NCBI RefSeq assembly: GCF_030733685.1 | Contig: NZ_JASHIM010000002.1 | Coordinates: 372,001 to 436,000 of the forward strand | DNA length: 64,000 bases | Direction of reading: 5' to 3' | Origin: Roseovarius sp. MMSF_3281 | GTDB lineage: Bacteria; Pseudomonadota; Alphaproteobacteria; Rhodobacterales; Rhodobacteraceae | In this document: positions 1 through 8,296 of the stretch, piece after piece | Numbering within the stretch: position 1 is the first letter of the stretch | How the letters are laid out: every line of letters begins with the position of its first letter | Translations under genes and position numbers: made by a program | The notes under the pieces: model-generated | The model's input: only the letters and a program-made list of their open reading frames with translations | Told to the model about the DNA's origin: nothing | Databases searched by the model: none

Positions 1-713
1 AGGTTCTCGTCGGCCTCGATGGAATCGATCGAACTGATCCGCAGGCGCGGCAGGTCGGGCACCAGTTTGAGGATGCGCATCACCAGGTCGCCCAGCCGGG
101 GCGCTGCCGGAAGGTCCGCGCCCCAGCTTGTCAGGTCGACGCCGGTCAGCACCACCTCGTTATAGCCACGATCGACCAGCCGCTTGATCTGATCCACCAC
201 CACGCCCGCGGGCACGCTGCGCGAATTGCCCCGGCCATAGGGGATGATGCAGAAGGTGCAGCGGTGATCGCAGCCGTTTTGCACCTGCACGTAGGCGCGG
301 GAGCGGGTGCCGAACCCGTCGATCAGGTGCCCGGCGGTCTCGCGTACCGACATGATGTCGTCGACCTGCAGTTTCTCGCTTTCGCCGATGAAATCGGCGG
401 CCAGCCGCCCCCAAGTTTCGGGCTGCATCTTCTCGGTGTTGCCGATGACGGCGTCGACTTCGGCCATCTGGGTGAAGGTTTCGGGCTCGGTCTGGGCGGC
501 GCAGCCGGTGACGATGAGGCGTGCCTCGGGGTTTTCGCGGCGTAACCGGCGAATCTCTTGCCGGGCCTTGCGCACGGCCTCGGCGGTCACGGCGCAGGTG
601 TTGACCACGACCGCACCGGCGAGCCCGGCCTGTTCCGAAAGCTCTTTCATCGCTTCGGTTTCATAGGCATTCAGGCGACAGCCCAGCGTGGTGAACTTGG
701 GCGGCGTGGTCAT
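1..713 (-). CDS. mtaB: tRNA t6A37 methylthiotransferase MtaB (3' end outside window)
   Basis: Radical-SAM enzyme that converts t6A to ms2t6A at position 37 of ANN-decoding tRNAs. Reading the minus strand from the ATG at 713 gives a protein opening [15 protein letters not shown], the typical methylthiotransferase N-terminus with its first cluster Cys. About 150 residues in comes [15 protein letters not shown], which holds the radical-SAM Cx3Cx2C triad (C-DHR-C-TF-C). About 237 residues are visible and the frame runs open off the left edge, so the gene is partial. Its ATG overlaps the dapF stop (ATGA), so the two are probably one operon and translationally coupled. MiaB is the related alternative; the short N-terminus and the RLNAYE context favour MtaB. 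Confidence 0.9.
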   Translation of the reverse strand, partial: MTTPPKFTTLGCRLNAYETEAMKELSEQAGLAGAVVVNTCAVTAEAVRKARQEIRRLRRENPEARLIVTGCAAQTEPETFTQMAEVDAVIGNTEKMQPETWGRLAADFIGESEKLQVDDIMSVRETAGHLIDGFGTRSRAYVQVQNGCDHRCTFCIIPYGRGNSRSVPAGVVVDQIKRLVDRGYNEVVLTGVDLTSWGADLPAAPRLGDLVMRILKLVPDLPRLRISSIDSIEADEN

Positions 714-1552
714 TCCAGCCCCCGCAGGAAGTCGGGCGTCAGCACCCCGTCGAAGACATGGCTCGTGCCGCCGGTCATCCAGACGCCATCCTCGCGCCAG
801 TCGATCTTGAGCGTGCCGCCGTCCAGGTCGATCCGCACCTGCCGCCCCGTCAAGCCCCGGCGCGCGGCGGCCACGGCGGTGGCGCAACTGGACGAGCCGG
901 AGGCCAGCGTCACGCCGACCCCCCGCTCCCAGACCCGCATGCGCAGGTGGTCGGGGGCAACCACGCTGGCCACCTGAACATTGGTGCGTTCGGGATAAAG
1001 CGGGTGGTGTTCATAGCGCGGGCCGAATTGTTCCAGCGGGATCGCCTCGGCATCCTCGACGAAGAAGGTGCAATGCGGGTTGCCCATGCCGGTGGCCGTC
1101 GGGCCGCCCTCGATGGGCAGCTCCAGCGTGTCCATCTCTTCGGCCAGGGGAATCGCATTCCACTCCAGCTGCGGCTGCCCCATGTTGACGGCGGTCAGGC
1201 CATCGCCGGCATCGCGGGCCAGGATCACGCCGCGGTCGGTGCTCAGCGACAGGCTGTCGCGGCCTGTCTCGTCCATCAGGAACCGCGCGATGCAGCGGGT
1301 GGCATTGCCGCAAGCGCCCGAGGTGGAACCATCGGAGTTATAGAATGTCAGGTGCGCGTCGCCTTGCCCCGGTTCGATGACCGCCAATTGGTCAAACCCC
1401 ACGCCCATATGCCTGTCGGCAAGGGCCACGACGAGGGCAGGGGTGACCGAAACGGGACGCGCACGCGCATCCACAACGACAAAGTCGTTGCCCAGCCCGT
1501 GCATCTTCATGAAGGGCAATCCGGTATCCGCGCGCGTGTTCATGGGGCGCAT
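710..1552 (-). CDS. dapF: Diaminopimelate epimerase
   Basis: Interconverts LL- and meso-diaminopimelate for lysine and peptidoglycan synthesis; cytosolic. The 280-residue length is usual. The N-terminal MHGLGNDFV motif and the first active-site motif ACGNATRC (Cys81) are present, followed by MGNPHCTFF. The second active-site loop, canonically ACGTGAC or ACGSGAC, reads ASGSSSC (residues 217-223): the usual catalytic Cys is Ser218 and only the distal Cys223 remains. I checked the codon directly (TCC). The start could be Met1 at 1552 or Met4. It overlaps mtaB by ATGA downstream. The epimerase call is firm from the whole fold; whether the Ser variant is active, or normal in this lineage, cannot be decided here. 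Confidence 0.9.
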   Translation of the reverse strand: MRPMNTRADTGLPFMKMHGLGNDFVVVDARARPVSVTPALVVALADRHMGVGFDQLAVIEPGQGDAHLTFYNSDGSTSGACGNATRCIARFLMDETGRDSLSLSTDRGVILARDAGDGLTAVNMGQPQLEWNAIPLAEEMDTLELPIEGGPTATGMGNPHCTFFVEDAEAIPLEQFGPRYEHHPLYPERTNVQVASVVAPDHLRMRVWERGVGVTLASGSSSCATAVAAARRGLTGRQVRIDLDGGTLKIDWREDGVWMTGGTSHVFDGVLTPDFLRGLE

Positions 1553-1649
1553 ATAAACCCGGTGGAATTATGAATCCAGCATTCCCATGAAAATACCGCA
1601 ATTTCGGGGTTGACCCCCTGCCCGGGTCTTTCTAGATAGGCCGCCTAGT

Positions 1650-1725
1650 GGGCCGTTAGCTCAGTTGGTAGAGCAACTGACTTTTAATCAGTGGGTCGCA
1701 GGTTCGAATCCTGCACGGCTCACCA
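1650..1725 (+). tRNA. tRNA-Lys (anticodon TTT)
   Basis: A complete cloverleaf with encoded CCA. The acceptor stem GGGCCGT pairs with ACGGCTC (one G-U pair), the D arm is AGCTCAGTTGGTAGAGC, the anticodon loop CTTTTAA gives anticodon TTT, and the T arm is GCAGGTTCGAATCCTGC. The 3' half from 1681 onward is duplicated at 9666, so the gene serves as the integration target of the downstream element, which regenerates the tRNA 3' end. Confidence 0.97.
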
Positions 1726-1727
1726 CT
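1681..1727 (+). repeat. Left attachment site (attL core) inside tRNA-Lys
   Basis: 47 bp running from the anticodon loop through CCA plus two bases, identical to 9666-9712. The matches stop at both ends (preceding base a versus t, following base a versus t), which gives a sharply bounded att core. Confidence 0.9.
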
Positions 1728-1790
1728 AAATCCTTAAATATCAATCGCTTGGGCGAAGTGCTTGTTGCCGATTTTCGCGTCGGGGATTTT

Positions 1791-1812
1791 CCGGAAGCAA
1801 TACGGAAGCACG
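1791..1812 (+). repeat. Candidate integrase arm-type site, left copy
   Basis: A 22-bp stretch built from two CGGAAGC units separated by a short AT spacer. It matches 9516-9537 at 21 of 22 positions in the same orientation. It lies 64 bp inside the left att repeat; the partner lies 129 bp inside the right one, just upstream of the integrase start. Placement at both element ends suggests recombinase or accessory-factor binding; that role is inferred. The rest of 1726-1980 shows no gene. Confidence 0.5.
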
Positions 1813-1980
1813 TGATCAAGGAAATTCACGCAAAAGAGGTGACGCAATCGCGCCACACCCGAATCGAAGGCGGGCCAAATCACAGGCACCGATGCTGACC
1901 ACGAGGACCCAGTCTGTGACTATCACCTTGCCCCGCGCATCCTAAGCGTGCATCGTGCGGAAAAAGTCGGGCGGTGAAAC

Positions 1981-4900
1981 ATGCAGTCGATTGAAGAATT
2001 TATCGAGCGATGGGCGAATTCCGGCGGCAGCGAGCGCGCCAATTACGCCCTTTTCCTGCATGAATTGACCGAAGTCCTTGGCTTGGAAAAGCCGCTTCCC
2101 GCTACTGAAACCGGACAAAATGATCACTACCGGCTGGAACGCCCCGTGGCCTCGGCCGCGATAGGGGAAAACTCTAAGAAGTTTATTGACTTTTATCGCC
2201 GCGGTTCCTTCGTGCTGGAAACCAAACAAGGCTCCCAACCCAAGCCGGTTGAGGATGCTCAAGAAAACCTGTTTGGCAAAAAAGAACCCAAACGCATCGG
2301 CCACGGTGTGCGTGGCACCCGGACGTGGGACAAATCCATGGTCAAGGCACGGGGACAGGCCGATAACTACGCCCGCAGCATTGCCAAGGAAGATGGCTGG
2401 CCGCCCTTCATCATCGTCTGCGACGTGGGTTATGTCTTTGAGATTTACGCCGATTTTTCGGGGCAAGGCCACGGCTACACGCAGTTCCCCGATGGCAAAT
2501 CCTTCCGGGTTTTCCTTGACGATCTGACCGACCCAAAGGTGCAAGACCTTTTCCGCGCCATCTGGGACGATCCGCAATCGCTGGACACCTCCAAACAGGC
2601 CGCCCGCGTTACCCGTGAAATCGCCGATCAACTGGCGCTTTTGGGCCGCTCTTTCGAAACCCAAGGCCATGAACCCGACAAGGTGGCGGGGTTTCTTATG
2701 CGCTGCCTGTTTTCGATGTTCGCCGAAGATGTTGACCTGATCCCGCGCGACAGTTTCACCGATTTGCTGCGCAAGATGACCGCAACGCCGGAACACGCGG
2801 CGCCTGCTCTGCAATCCCTTTGGGAGACGATGAATAAGGGCGGGTTCTCCCCCATTCTTTTGGCAAATGTCCTGCGCTTCAACGGCGGGTTATTCGCAGA
2901 CTCCGAGGCGCTGCCGCTGGATAGCCAGCAGATCGCGCTGCTGCTGGGGGCTGCCGAGAAAGACTGGAAAACCGTGGAACCGGCGATTTTCGGCACTTTG
3001 CTGGAACGCGCCCTTGATAAACGCCAACGCCACAAGCTGGGCGCGCATTACACGCCGCGCGCCTATGTCGAACGCCTTGTCATGCCCACGATCATCGAGC
3101 CGCTGCGCGAGGATTGGGAGAACGTACAAGCCTCGGCGCTGAACCTGATGGAGCAAAGCAAAGAGAAAGACGCCCGTGATCTGGTGCGCGGCTTTCACCG
3201 CACGCTGTGCGATACCCGCGTGTTGGACCCGGCCTGTGGCTCGGGCAACTTCCTTTACGTCGCGCTGGAACTGATGAAGCGGCTTGAGGGCGAAGTGACC
3301 GCCATGCTGGAAGAACTGGGCGAGGAGCAAAGCGCGCTGGCGCTGGCCAGTTTCACAGTGGACCCGCATCAGTTTCTGGGGATCGAGTTGAACCCATGGG
3401 CCGCGCGGGTGGCTGAACTGGTGCTTTGGATCGGCTATTTGCAATGGCATTTCCGCACCCATGGCAAGGCCGCCCCGGCGGAGCCTGTGTTGCGCGATTT
3501 TCACAATATCGAACACCGCGATGCCGTGCTGGACTGGGTGGATCGCACCCCGCGTCTGGATGAGGATGGCACGCCCGTCACCCGCTGGGACGGGGTGACC
3601 ACCATGCGCCACCCGGTCACCGGCGAGGAGGTGCCAGACCCCGAGGCGCGCGTGCAGGTTTATGACTATACCAAACCCAAGGCCACCACATGGCCCGAGG
3701 CGGAGTTTATCGTTGGCAACCCGCCGTTCATCGGGGCCTCGCGCCTGCGCGACAGTCTGGGCGACGGATATATCGAGGCGCTTTGGAAGGCCTACCCCAA
3801 GATGCCGCAAAGCGCCGATCTGGTCATGTTCTGGTGGGAAAAGGCGGCGCTGGCCGCGCGGGGGTATAATGCCAAGACGGGCAAAGGCACCCGCCGCTTT
3901 GGGTTGATAACCACCAATTCCCTGCGCCAGACGTTTAACCGCCGGGTGTTGGAGCCGCATCTGAACGACCCGAAAAAGCCGCTGTCGCTGCTGTTTGCGA
4001 TTCCGGATCACCCTTGGGTCGATACGCTTTATGGGGCCGCCGTGCGGATTGCGATGACCGTGGGCGCGGCAGGCAACCGGCCCGGCAGATTGCTGACCGT
4101 GGCGACAGAGAGCAAGGAGAAGAGCGAGGCGGATGGGCGTCAGGTGAGCTTTGACCGGCAGGTGGGGAAGGTCTTTGCAAACTTGCAAATTGGGGCGGAT
4201 GTTGCTGGGGCTAGGCCATTGCTGGCAAACGAAAAGCTTGCCTATCGTGGAGTTCAACTCATCGGCGCTGGTTTCATTGTTACTCGCAAGGAAGCCCAGG
4301 TTCTGGGGTTAGGAAGCATTCCAGGCACAGAACTTGTTATTCGCGAGTATCGGAATGGACGTGACCTTATGGCCAGTTCACGCGACGTGTTGGCGATAGA
4401 TTTATTCGGCTTAAGTGAAGCGGAAGTTAAACAGCGTTTTCCCGCCATTTATCAGCATATTCTGGACAACGTGAAACCACAGAGAGATCAAAACAATCGC
4501 GTTGGCTATAGAAAGAATTGGTGGATTCACGGTGAACCAAGACGCGATTTAAGGCCTGCGCTTGAAGGGTTGCCAAGGTATGTTGCAACAGTTGAAACCG
4601 CTAAGCACAGAATTTTCTCTATTGTAGATGCGAGCGTTCTTCCTGACAACAAACTGGTAGTCTTGGCCCTGTCAGACTTCGCGCATTTTGCAGCGATTTC
4701 ATCTAAAGTGCATTGGGTGTGGGCTATGGCCAATGCAGCAAAGATTGGCGTTTATGATGGTGATGCTGTTTATCCTAAAACCCAATGCTTCGACCCCTTC
4801 CCCTTCCCCGACCTCACCGACGACCAACGCACGACCCTCCGCGCCTTGGGGGAAGAGCTGGATGCGCATCGCAAGCGGCAGCAGGCAGCGCACCCCAAGC

Positions 4901-5445
4901 TGACCCTGACGCAGATGTATAACGTGCTGGAAAAGCTGCGCGCGGGGGAGGCCATCGAAGGCAAGGACCGCGAAATTTATGATCAGGGCCTGATCGGTAT
5001 CCTAAAAGACCTGCACGATCAGATCGACGCCGAGGTGGCGCGCGCCTATGGCTGGCCCGCTGACCTGTCGGAGGAAAATATCCTGTTCCGTCTTGTCACC
5101 CTGAATAAAGAGCGCGCCGAGGAAGAGGCGCGCGGCCATATCCGATACCTCCGCCCCGAGTATCAAAACCCCACCGGGGCGCAAAGTACGGGCAAAAGCG
5201 GGGTTCTGGATTTGGGCGATCTGGCCCCGACAGACAAGGACAAACCGGCATGGCCCAAATCCATGCCCGAGCAGGTGGCCGCCGTGCGCGATGCGCTCTC
5301 TGATCTGGGGCAAGCGACGCCCGAGCAACTGGCCCGCAGCTTCAAACGGGGCCGCGCCAAGAGCGTTCTCCCGCTACTCGAAAGCATGACCGCGCTTGGC
5401 CTTGCGGTGCAGTCGGGCGAAGGGGTGTATCGCCCGACGCAATGA
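1981..5445 (+). CDS. MmeI-like (type IIL) restriction-modification enzyme, single chain
   Basis: A 1154-residue protein combining endonuclease, adenine methyltransferase and target recognition. The N-terminal nuclease has D70-X9-E80-T-K82, matching the D-X9-ExK spacing known for MmeI. A helical linker follows. The SAM-binding motif I, DPACGSGNF, begins near residue 416 and the catalytic motif IV NPPF is near residue 580, which predicts N6-adenine methylation. The remaining C-terminal half is the expected target-recognition region, and the last 70 residues look like a winged-helix tail. Such enzymes modify one strand and cut about two turns away. It is the only rightward gene of the element and converges on the replication gene (6-bp gap). 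The target sequence cannot be read from this. A methyltransferase-only phage-defence protein is less likely because the nuclease triad is intact. Confidence 0.85.
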   Translation: MQSIEEFIERWANSGGSERANYALFLHELTEVLGLEKPLPATETGQNDHYRLERPVASAAIGENSKKFIDFYRRGSFVLETKQGSQPKPVEDAQENLFGKKEPKRIGHGVRGTRTWDKSMVKARGQADNYARSIAKEDGWPPFIIVCDVGYVFEIYADFSGQGHGYTQFPDGKSFRVFLDDLTDPKVQDLFRAIWDDPQSLDTSKQAARVTREIADQLALLGRSFETQGHEPDKVAGFLMRCLFSMFAEDVDLIPRDSFTDLLRKMTATPEHAAPALQSLWETMNKGGFSPILLANVLRFNGGLFADSEALPLDSQQIALLLGAAEKDWKTVEPAIFGTLLERALDKRQRHKLGAHYTPRAYVERLVMPTIIEPLREDWENVQASALNLMEQSKEKDARDLVRGFHRTLCDTRVLDPACGSGNFLYVALELMKRLEGEVTAMLEELGEEQSALALASFTVDPHQFLGIELNPWAARVAELVLWIGYLQWHFRTHGKAAPAEPVLRDFHNIEHRDAVLDWVDRTPRLDEDGTPVTRWDGVTTMRHPVTGEEVPDPEARVQVYDYTKPKATTWPEAEFIVGNPPFIGASRLRDSLGDGYIEALWKAYPKMPQSADLVMFWWEKAALAARGYNAKTGKGTRRFGLITTNSLRQTFNRRVLEPHLNDPKKPLSLLFAIPDHPWVDTLYGAAVRIAMTVGAAGNRPGRLLTVATESKEKSEADGRQVSFDRQVGKVFANLQIGADVAGARPLLANEKLAYRGVQLIGAGFIVTRKEAQVLGLGSIPGTELVIREYRNGRDLMASSRDVLAIDLFGLSEAEVKQRFPAIYQHILDNVKPQRDQNNRVGYRKNWWIHGEPRRDLRPALEGLPRYVATVETAKHRIFSIVDASVLPDNKLVVLALSDFAHFAAISSKVHWVWAMANAAKIGVYDGDAVYPKTQCFDPFPFPDLTDDQRTTLRALGEELDAHRKRQQAAHPKLTLTQMYNVLEKLRAGEAIEGKDREIYDQGLIGILKDLHDQIDAEVARAYGWPADLSEENILFRLVTLNKERAEEEARGHIRYLRPEYQNPTGAQSTGKSGVLDLGDLAPTDKDKPAWPKSMPEQVAAVRDALSDLGQATPEQLARSFKRGRAKSVLPLLESMTALGLAVQSGEGVYRPTQ

Positions 5446-5451
5446 CGCGGG

Positions 5452-6810
5452 TCACGCCTTGTGTGGTGGCGCATCCAGATTTGCCGGGTTGATAAAGGCG
5501 TACCTGTCGCGCGCATCTTTCAACTGTTTCGCTGTGTGCGCTGGGTCGGCCTTGGATTGATCCGCCAGTTTCGAGGCGGTGTCTTGGAAGAACCTTTCAA
5601 GGTCAGGTTCTTCCACGCCTTCAAGGGCAGCAAGGGTGATGGTGCTGCCTTTGATGTTCTTCAAAAGCACGCTGATGTGATGGCTGCGCTGGATTTCTTT
5701 GACCGGGTTGGGATCGGTGCCTTCGTACATCTCGATCAGATCGGTATTGATTTCCTCCAAGGCAATTTCCCAGATCGGATGATTGGGCCAGCGCGCGCGG
5801 TTGGTGTCATGGTCGGTGGGGGCGGTGTAGCGGATCACTTGGCCCGTTTCGTTGGACAGATCGCCAAACCGCGCGAACAGGTCTTCCCACGTTCGGATAT
5901 TCCACCGATCTTTCAGCAATCCCTTGCCCGCCCGAAACTCGACACGCCAAATGCTCAGGTCGGGTGTGTCCGGCCCGATGCTTGATTGCGAGTTTGCGCG
6001 GCGCGTTTGGTTCCAAAGGTGCCACCAATGCGGCTTGTGCTTCTGGATCACCTCGGCGCGTTTGTCATAGACGATCACCTGCCGCGCGCGGGGGTGACCT
6101 ATGGTGACAGAGGTGGTGCGCCCCGATTTGCCGCTGACCGCCATATCGGAGTTGGCGATATGATCCCGGCGGTTCGTGCTTGAGTGCATAATGAAGGCCT
6201 CGGGGTCGAGTATGAATCCCGGCGGCGCGAGGATATCCACGCAGTAATCAACGCGCGATATGCTGAAATCCTCGGGCCGGGTGCGGATATCCAACCGTTC
6301 CAATACGCTGTCGAGGTGCGCCCGCGCTGCACCAAGGCCCAGCGTTGCCAGAAAGGTTGACCCGAAAATCACCCGGATACCCCAAGGGTCTTTCGGGTTG
6401 GGCTTCTTGAAGGCCCATTGCGCCCCCATCGGCCCACCATTGGCAAGGATGCGATACCCTGACCCGCCATGACCTTTGATATGGAACTGAACGCCATTGA
6501 AGTCGGTCAGGGTGTCTTGCTGCTCTTTCTCGGCAAGGTCCTTTTGGGTTTCGAAATACTCGAACGCCTCGGGTGGTAGATTGGCCTGAACGGCGATAGC
6601 CAGCGTGTCGAAGCCTTTATGCAAAACCTGATAGGCGTCGGGGTGGTCTGTATTTCTGGAGAGGGGTGCTACTATCCCCCCTCTCCCGGTTCCACCCGGA
6701 TCGGCAACCGGGGTTTCTTGTGGCTGCTGTGCGCCTCCGGCGGGGTAGCTTTTGTTTTGGGGCCGGGGCGTGGCCCCGGCTTGATTCAGTTTGAGTTTGT
6801 CAGCTTGCAT
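5452..6810 (-). CDS. Rep_trans-type replication initiation protein
   Basis: A 452-residue protein with signatures of the replication initiation factors found in filamentous phages, rolling-circle plasmids and related islands: SRVDYCVDI (185-193), the YDKRAE motif (248-253) and WRVEFR (288-293). The first 50 residues are Pro/Gly-rich and probably flexible. It is expected to nick and initiate replication of the excised circular element. Its start overlaps the end of the upstream 72-residue gene by 11 bp, implying translational coupling. No coat or Zot gene accompanies it, so an inovirus relative would have to be a satellite. Family assignment is from motifs only; the catalytic Tyr is not pinned down. 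Confidence 0.72.
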   Translation of the reverse strand: MQADKLKLNQAGATPRPQNKSYPAGGAQQPQETPVADPGGTGRGGIVAPLSRNTDHPDAYQVLHKGFDTLAIAVQANLPPEAFEYFETQKDLAEKEQQDTLTDFNGVQFHIKGHGGSGYRILANGGPMGAQWAFKKPNPKDPWGIRVIFGSTFLATLGLGAARAHLDSVLERLDIRTRPEDFSISRVDYCVDILAPPGFILDPEAFIMHSSTNRRDHIANSDMAVSGKSGRTTSVTIGHPRARQVIVYDKRAEVIQKHKPHWWHLWNQTRRANSQSSIGPDTPDLSIWRVEFRAGKGLLKDRWNIRTWEDLFARFGDLSNETGQVIRYTAPTDHDTNRARWPNHPIWEIALEEINTDLIEMYEGTDPNPVKEIQRSHHISVLLKNIKGSTITLAALEGVEEPDLERFFQDTASKLADQSKADPAHTAKQLKDARDRYAFINPANLDAPPHKA

Positions 6811-7018
6811 TGGTTTTCCTCGAAATCCAGATTTCCGCGCGCTCGGCGCATTTCGCGATGTTGAGAAGGTCCGCGTGCGAAAAGGTCGTGGTGTTTTGCC
6901 AGTTCCCTTCTTTGTCGCGGTAGGAACGGGACAGATCGACGGAATAGAATCCGTCGTTGTCCCAAACGGTGGCCGTGATCAGGCCAAGCCGCACTTTGAA
7001 GGCGGGTTGATTTGCCAT
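6800..7018 (-). CDS. Conserved small island protein (72 aa)
   Basis: The ATG at 7018 follows a good ribosome-binding site (GGAAAGGAAACC). The middle of the protein, YSVDLSRSYRDKEGNWQN, resembles small hypothetical proteins I associate with Rep/AlpA-type islands that read YNVTLxRSYKDxxGNW. These are compact beta-rich proteins without Cys pairs or membrane segments. It overlaps the start of the replication initiator by 11 bp, so the two are coupled. A single-strand DNA-binding or replication-accessory role, as for the small protein beside Rep in filamentous phages, is a guess from position only. Confidence 0.65.
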   Translation of the reverse strand: MANQPAFKVRLGLITATVWDNDGFYSVDLSRSYRDKEGNWQNTTTFSHADLLNIAKCAERAEIWISRKTNAS

Positions 7019-7114
7019 GGTTTCCTTTCCTTGGCTGTCTGTTGCTGGCAGGCATAGGAAGGGCGCGAGGTGCGTTTACCCCGCGCCCCTTTTCGAGCCA
7101 TCCGGCCCCAAAAT

Positions 7115-7143
7115 CCCTTAAGGTGCTACCAACCCCTTAAGGG
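7115..7143. promoter_or_regulatory. Paired CCTTAAGG palindromes between alpA-like gene and replication genes
   Basis: CCCTTAAGG and CCCTTAAGGG, separated by about 10 bp, form a strong hairpin in the gap between the HTH gene (stop 7153) and the 72-residue gene (start 7018). No T tract follows, so a simple terminator is only one option. The CCTTA/TAAGG half-site recurs at 8240 and 8283 in the same element, which suggests an operator or a replication-origin element. Confidence 0.45.
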
Positions 7144-7152
7144 CAAAACTGG

Positions 7153-7380
7153 TTATTTGGTGGGTTCGGCTCCGGTGTTCGCAACGCGTTTTGCGGCGAT
7201 CCACTTTTGCAGGTCGCGGCGCGTGTAACGGACAGAACGCCCGGAAACTTTAATGAAGTGCGGACCGCCGCCACGAACGCGCCAGTTCTGCAACGCACGA
7301 ACAGAGTAACAAAGATAGCTGGCGGCTTCTTTCTCGTCGATCAAGCGGTCGAAATAGTCTGGGTTTGTTTGGGTCTGCAT
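7153..7380 (-). CDS. AlpA/excisionase-like helix-turn-helix protein
   Basis: A 75-residue DNA-binding protein of the MerR-like winged-helix type used by prophage AlpA regulators and excisionases. IDEKEAASYLCYSVRALQNWR (residues about 14-34) is the HTH; HFIKVSGRSVRYTRRDLQKWI (41-61) is the wing, ending in the typical DLxxWI. A ribosome-binding site GAGGTG precedes the ATG at 7380. It probably controls excision and integrase or rep expression. It is the first gene of the leftward block facing the replication genes. Confidence 0.82.
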   Translation of the reverse strand: MQTQTNPDYFDRLIDEKEAASYLCYSVRALQNWRVRGGGPHFIKVSGRSVRYTRRDLQKWIAAKRVANTGAEPTK

Positions 7381-7487
7381 CGTTTCACCTCGTTGCGTCT
7401 TAATGCTTTGAGGTGACTATGCAGCGTAAAGCGGCATCTAATCTAATGGCGTAAATGTCCTAGTTTTTTGCCAATTTCGCCACTGCC

Positions 7488-7649
7488 TTATTTTCTTAAC
7501 TCAAATGCTCTTCTGGCGGCCTCGCCAATGGCATAACCCGATGGTTTCTGAGCATCGTTGAACGCCCATAAAGCGGATTGGACCAAGTCCAGAAAGGGGC
7601 TTTGATATGGCTGTGATTCGTCACAATCATTGAATCGATAGCCAGCCAT
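7488..7649 (-). CDS. Small ORF (53 aa), in frame with and downstream of the 162-aa ORF's amber stop
   Basis: Translating the minus strand from the ATG at 7649 gives 53 residues beginning MAGYRFNDCDESQPY and ending EAARRAFELRK. The same frame stays open upstream for 18 more codons to the TAG (7704-7706) that ends the 162-residue ORF, and those codons contain no ATG, GTG or TTG. The two ORFs may therefore be halves of one 235-codon gene, split by an amber codon or read through it. The translated start lacks a clear ribosome-binding site, which favours the split-gene reading. Function unknown. Confidence 0.45.
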   Translation of the reverse strand: MAGYRFNDCDESQPYQSPFLDLVQSALWAFNDAQKPSGYAIGEAARRAFELRK

Positions 7650-7703
7650 CGGCTCACACCCCGAATGCTTTTTATAGACGTCGCCTAAAGCCCGGATTGT
7701 CGC

Positions 7704-8192
7704 CTACAAGTTTAAATTCTGTTTAGGCTTCCCCCGTGGATTATTGTTATATTCTCGGGCGTCTCGAACGATGTTCGAGAACTGCGCCAGTTGTTCCAAA
7801 ATAAGGTCAGCTAAGTATTCGCTGTAGGAAAGGCCCTCATACCACTTGCCAATGCTGTTCTCGGCGAAGTCTTCAGGTTCGTGCTCAATTGCCGCCTTGG
7901 CGAGTTCCCAGTCGATGTGAGGATGCATGTCTTCAAATTGAACACGCAAGCTTGTGATGGCTTTCTCAAGCGCTTTGTAGTGCTTTGTTCTGTCTTTCGC
8001 GGGGATGCGCACACGCTGATCAGGGCCGGGTCGATAGTTACGCATTGCCGCTTGCACTTCTTTGGTGAACTCATCACTTGCGGCCCCTTGTCCACCACAA
8101 AGGCCCCATAGATCGTTAAAATTTAGTCGGGCCAATTTGTCCGGTTCTAGCTCTTTCGCGGTCTCTACTTGGGGAAGATCGTCACTTGTCAT
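7704..8192 (-). CDS. Hypothetical island protein (162 aa before an in-frame TAG)
   Basis: An acidic, helical, soluble protein with no signal peptide and no family I recognise. The sequence after the TAG continues in frame for 71 more sense codons to the TAA at 7488, so the annotated end may be a nonsense mutation or a regulated amber. The start at 8192 has only a weak ribosome-binding site. The perfect 18-bp palindrome at 8240-8257 lies 48 bp upstream and probably controls it. It sits between the AlpA-like gene and the integrase, the usual spot for accessory or regulatory genes of such elements. Confidence 0.6.
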   Translation of the reverse strand: MTSDDLPQVETAKELEPDKLARLNFNDLWGLCGGQGAASDEFTKEVQAAMRNYRPGPDQRVRIPAKDRTKHYKALEKAITSLRVQFEDMHPHIDWELAKAAIEHEPEDFAENSIGKWYEGLSYSEYLADLILEQLAQFSNIVRDAREYNNNPRGKPKQNLNL

Positions 8193-8239
8193 GAGTGGAA
8201 ACAGCCATATTAAAGTTTTGAAAATGGGCAGTTTCTTCT

Positions 8240-8257
8240 CCTTACGTATACGTAAGG
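8240..8257. promoter_or_regulatory. Perfect 18-bp palindrome CCTTACGTATACGTAAGG, likely operator
   Basis: It is fully self-complementary, in the gap between the integrase stop and the 162-residue ORF start. A shorter relative, CCTTACATAAGG, lies at 8283-8294, and CCTTAAGG pairs at 7115-7143 share the same half-site. Its position upstream of the hypothetical gene suits a repressor or activator encoded by the element, such as the AlpA-like protein. Confidence 0.55.
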
Positions 8258-8282
8258 TAAGAGAAAATCGCCCTGCTTTGTG

Positions 8283-8294
8283 CCTTACATAAGG
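8283..8294. promoter_or_regulatory. Second CCTTA-CA-TAAGG palindrome
   Basis: Five-base arms with a 2-base spacer, 25 bp from the larger palindrome and a few bases beyond the integrase stop codon. Same half-site family as 8240-8257; probably part of one operator cluster. Confidence 0.4.
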
Positions 8295-8296
8295 AA

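Noticed and set aside
758-1573. Long plus-strand ORF opposite dapF
   Set aside because: It is the mirror frame of dapF with no family resemblance; dapF motifs are unmistakable on the other strand.
1942-4257. Long minus-strand ORFs opposite the MmeI-like gene
   Set aside because: High-GC antisense frames; composition and lack of motifs show they are shadows.
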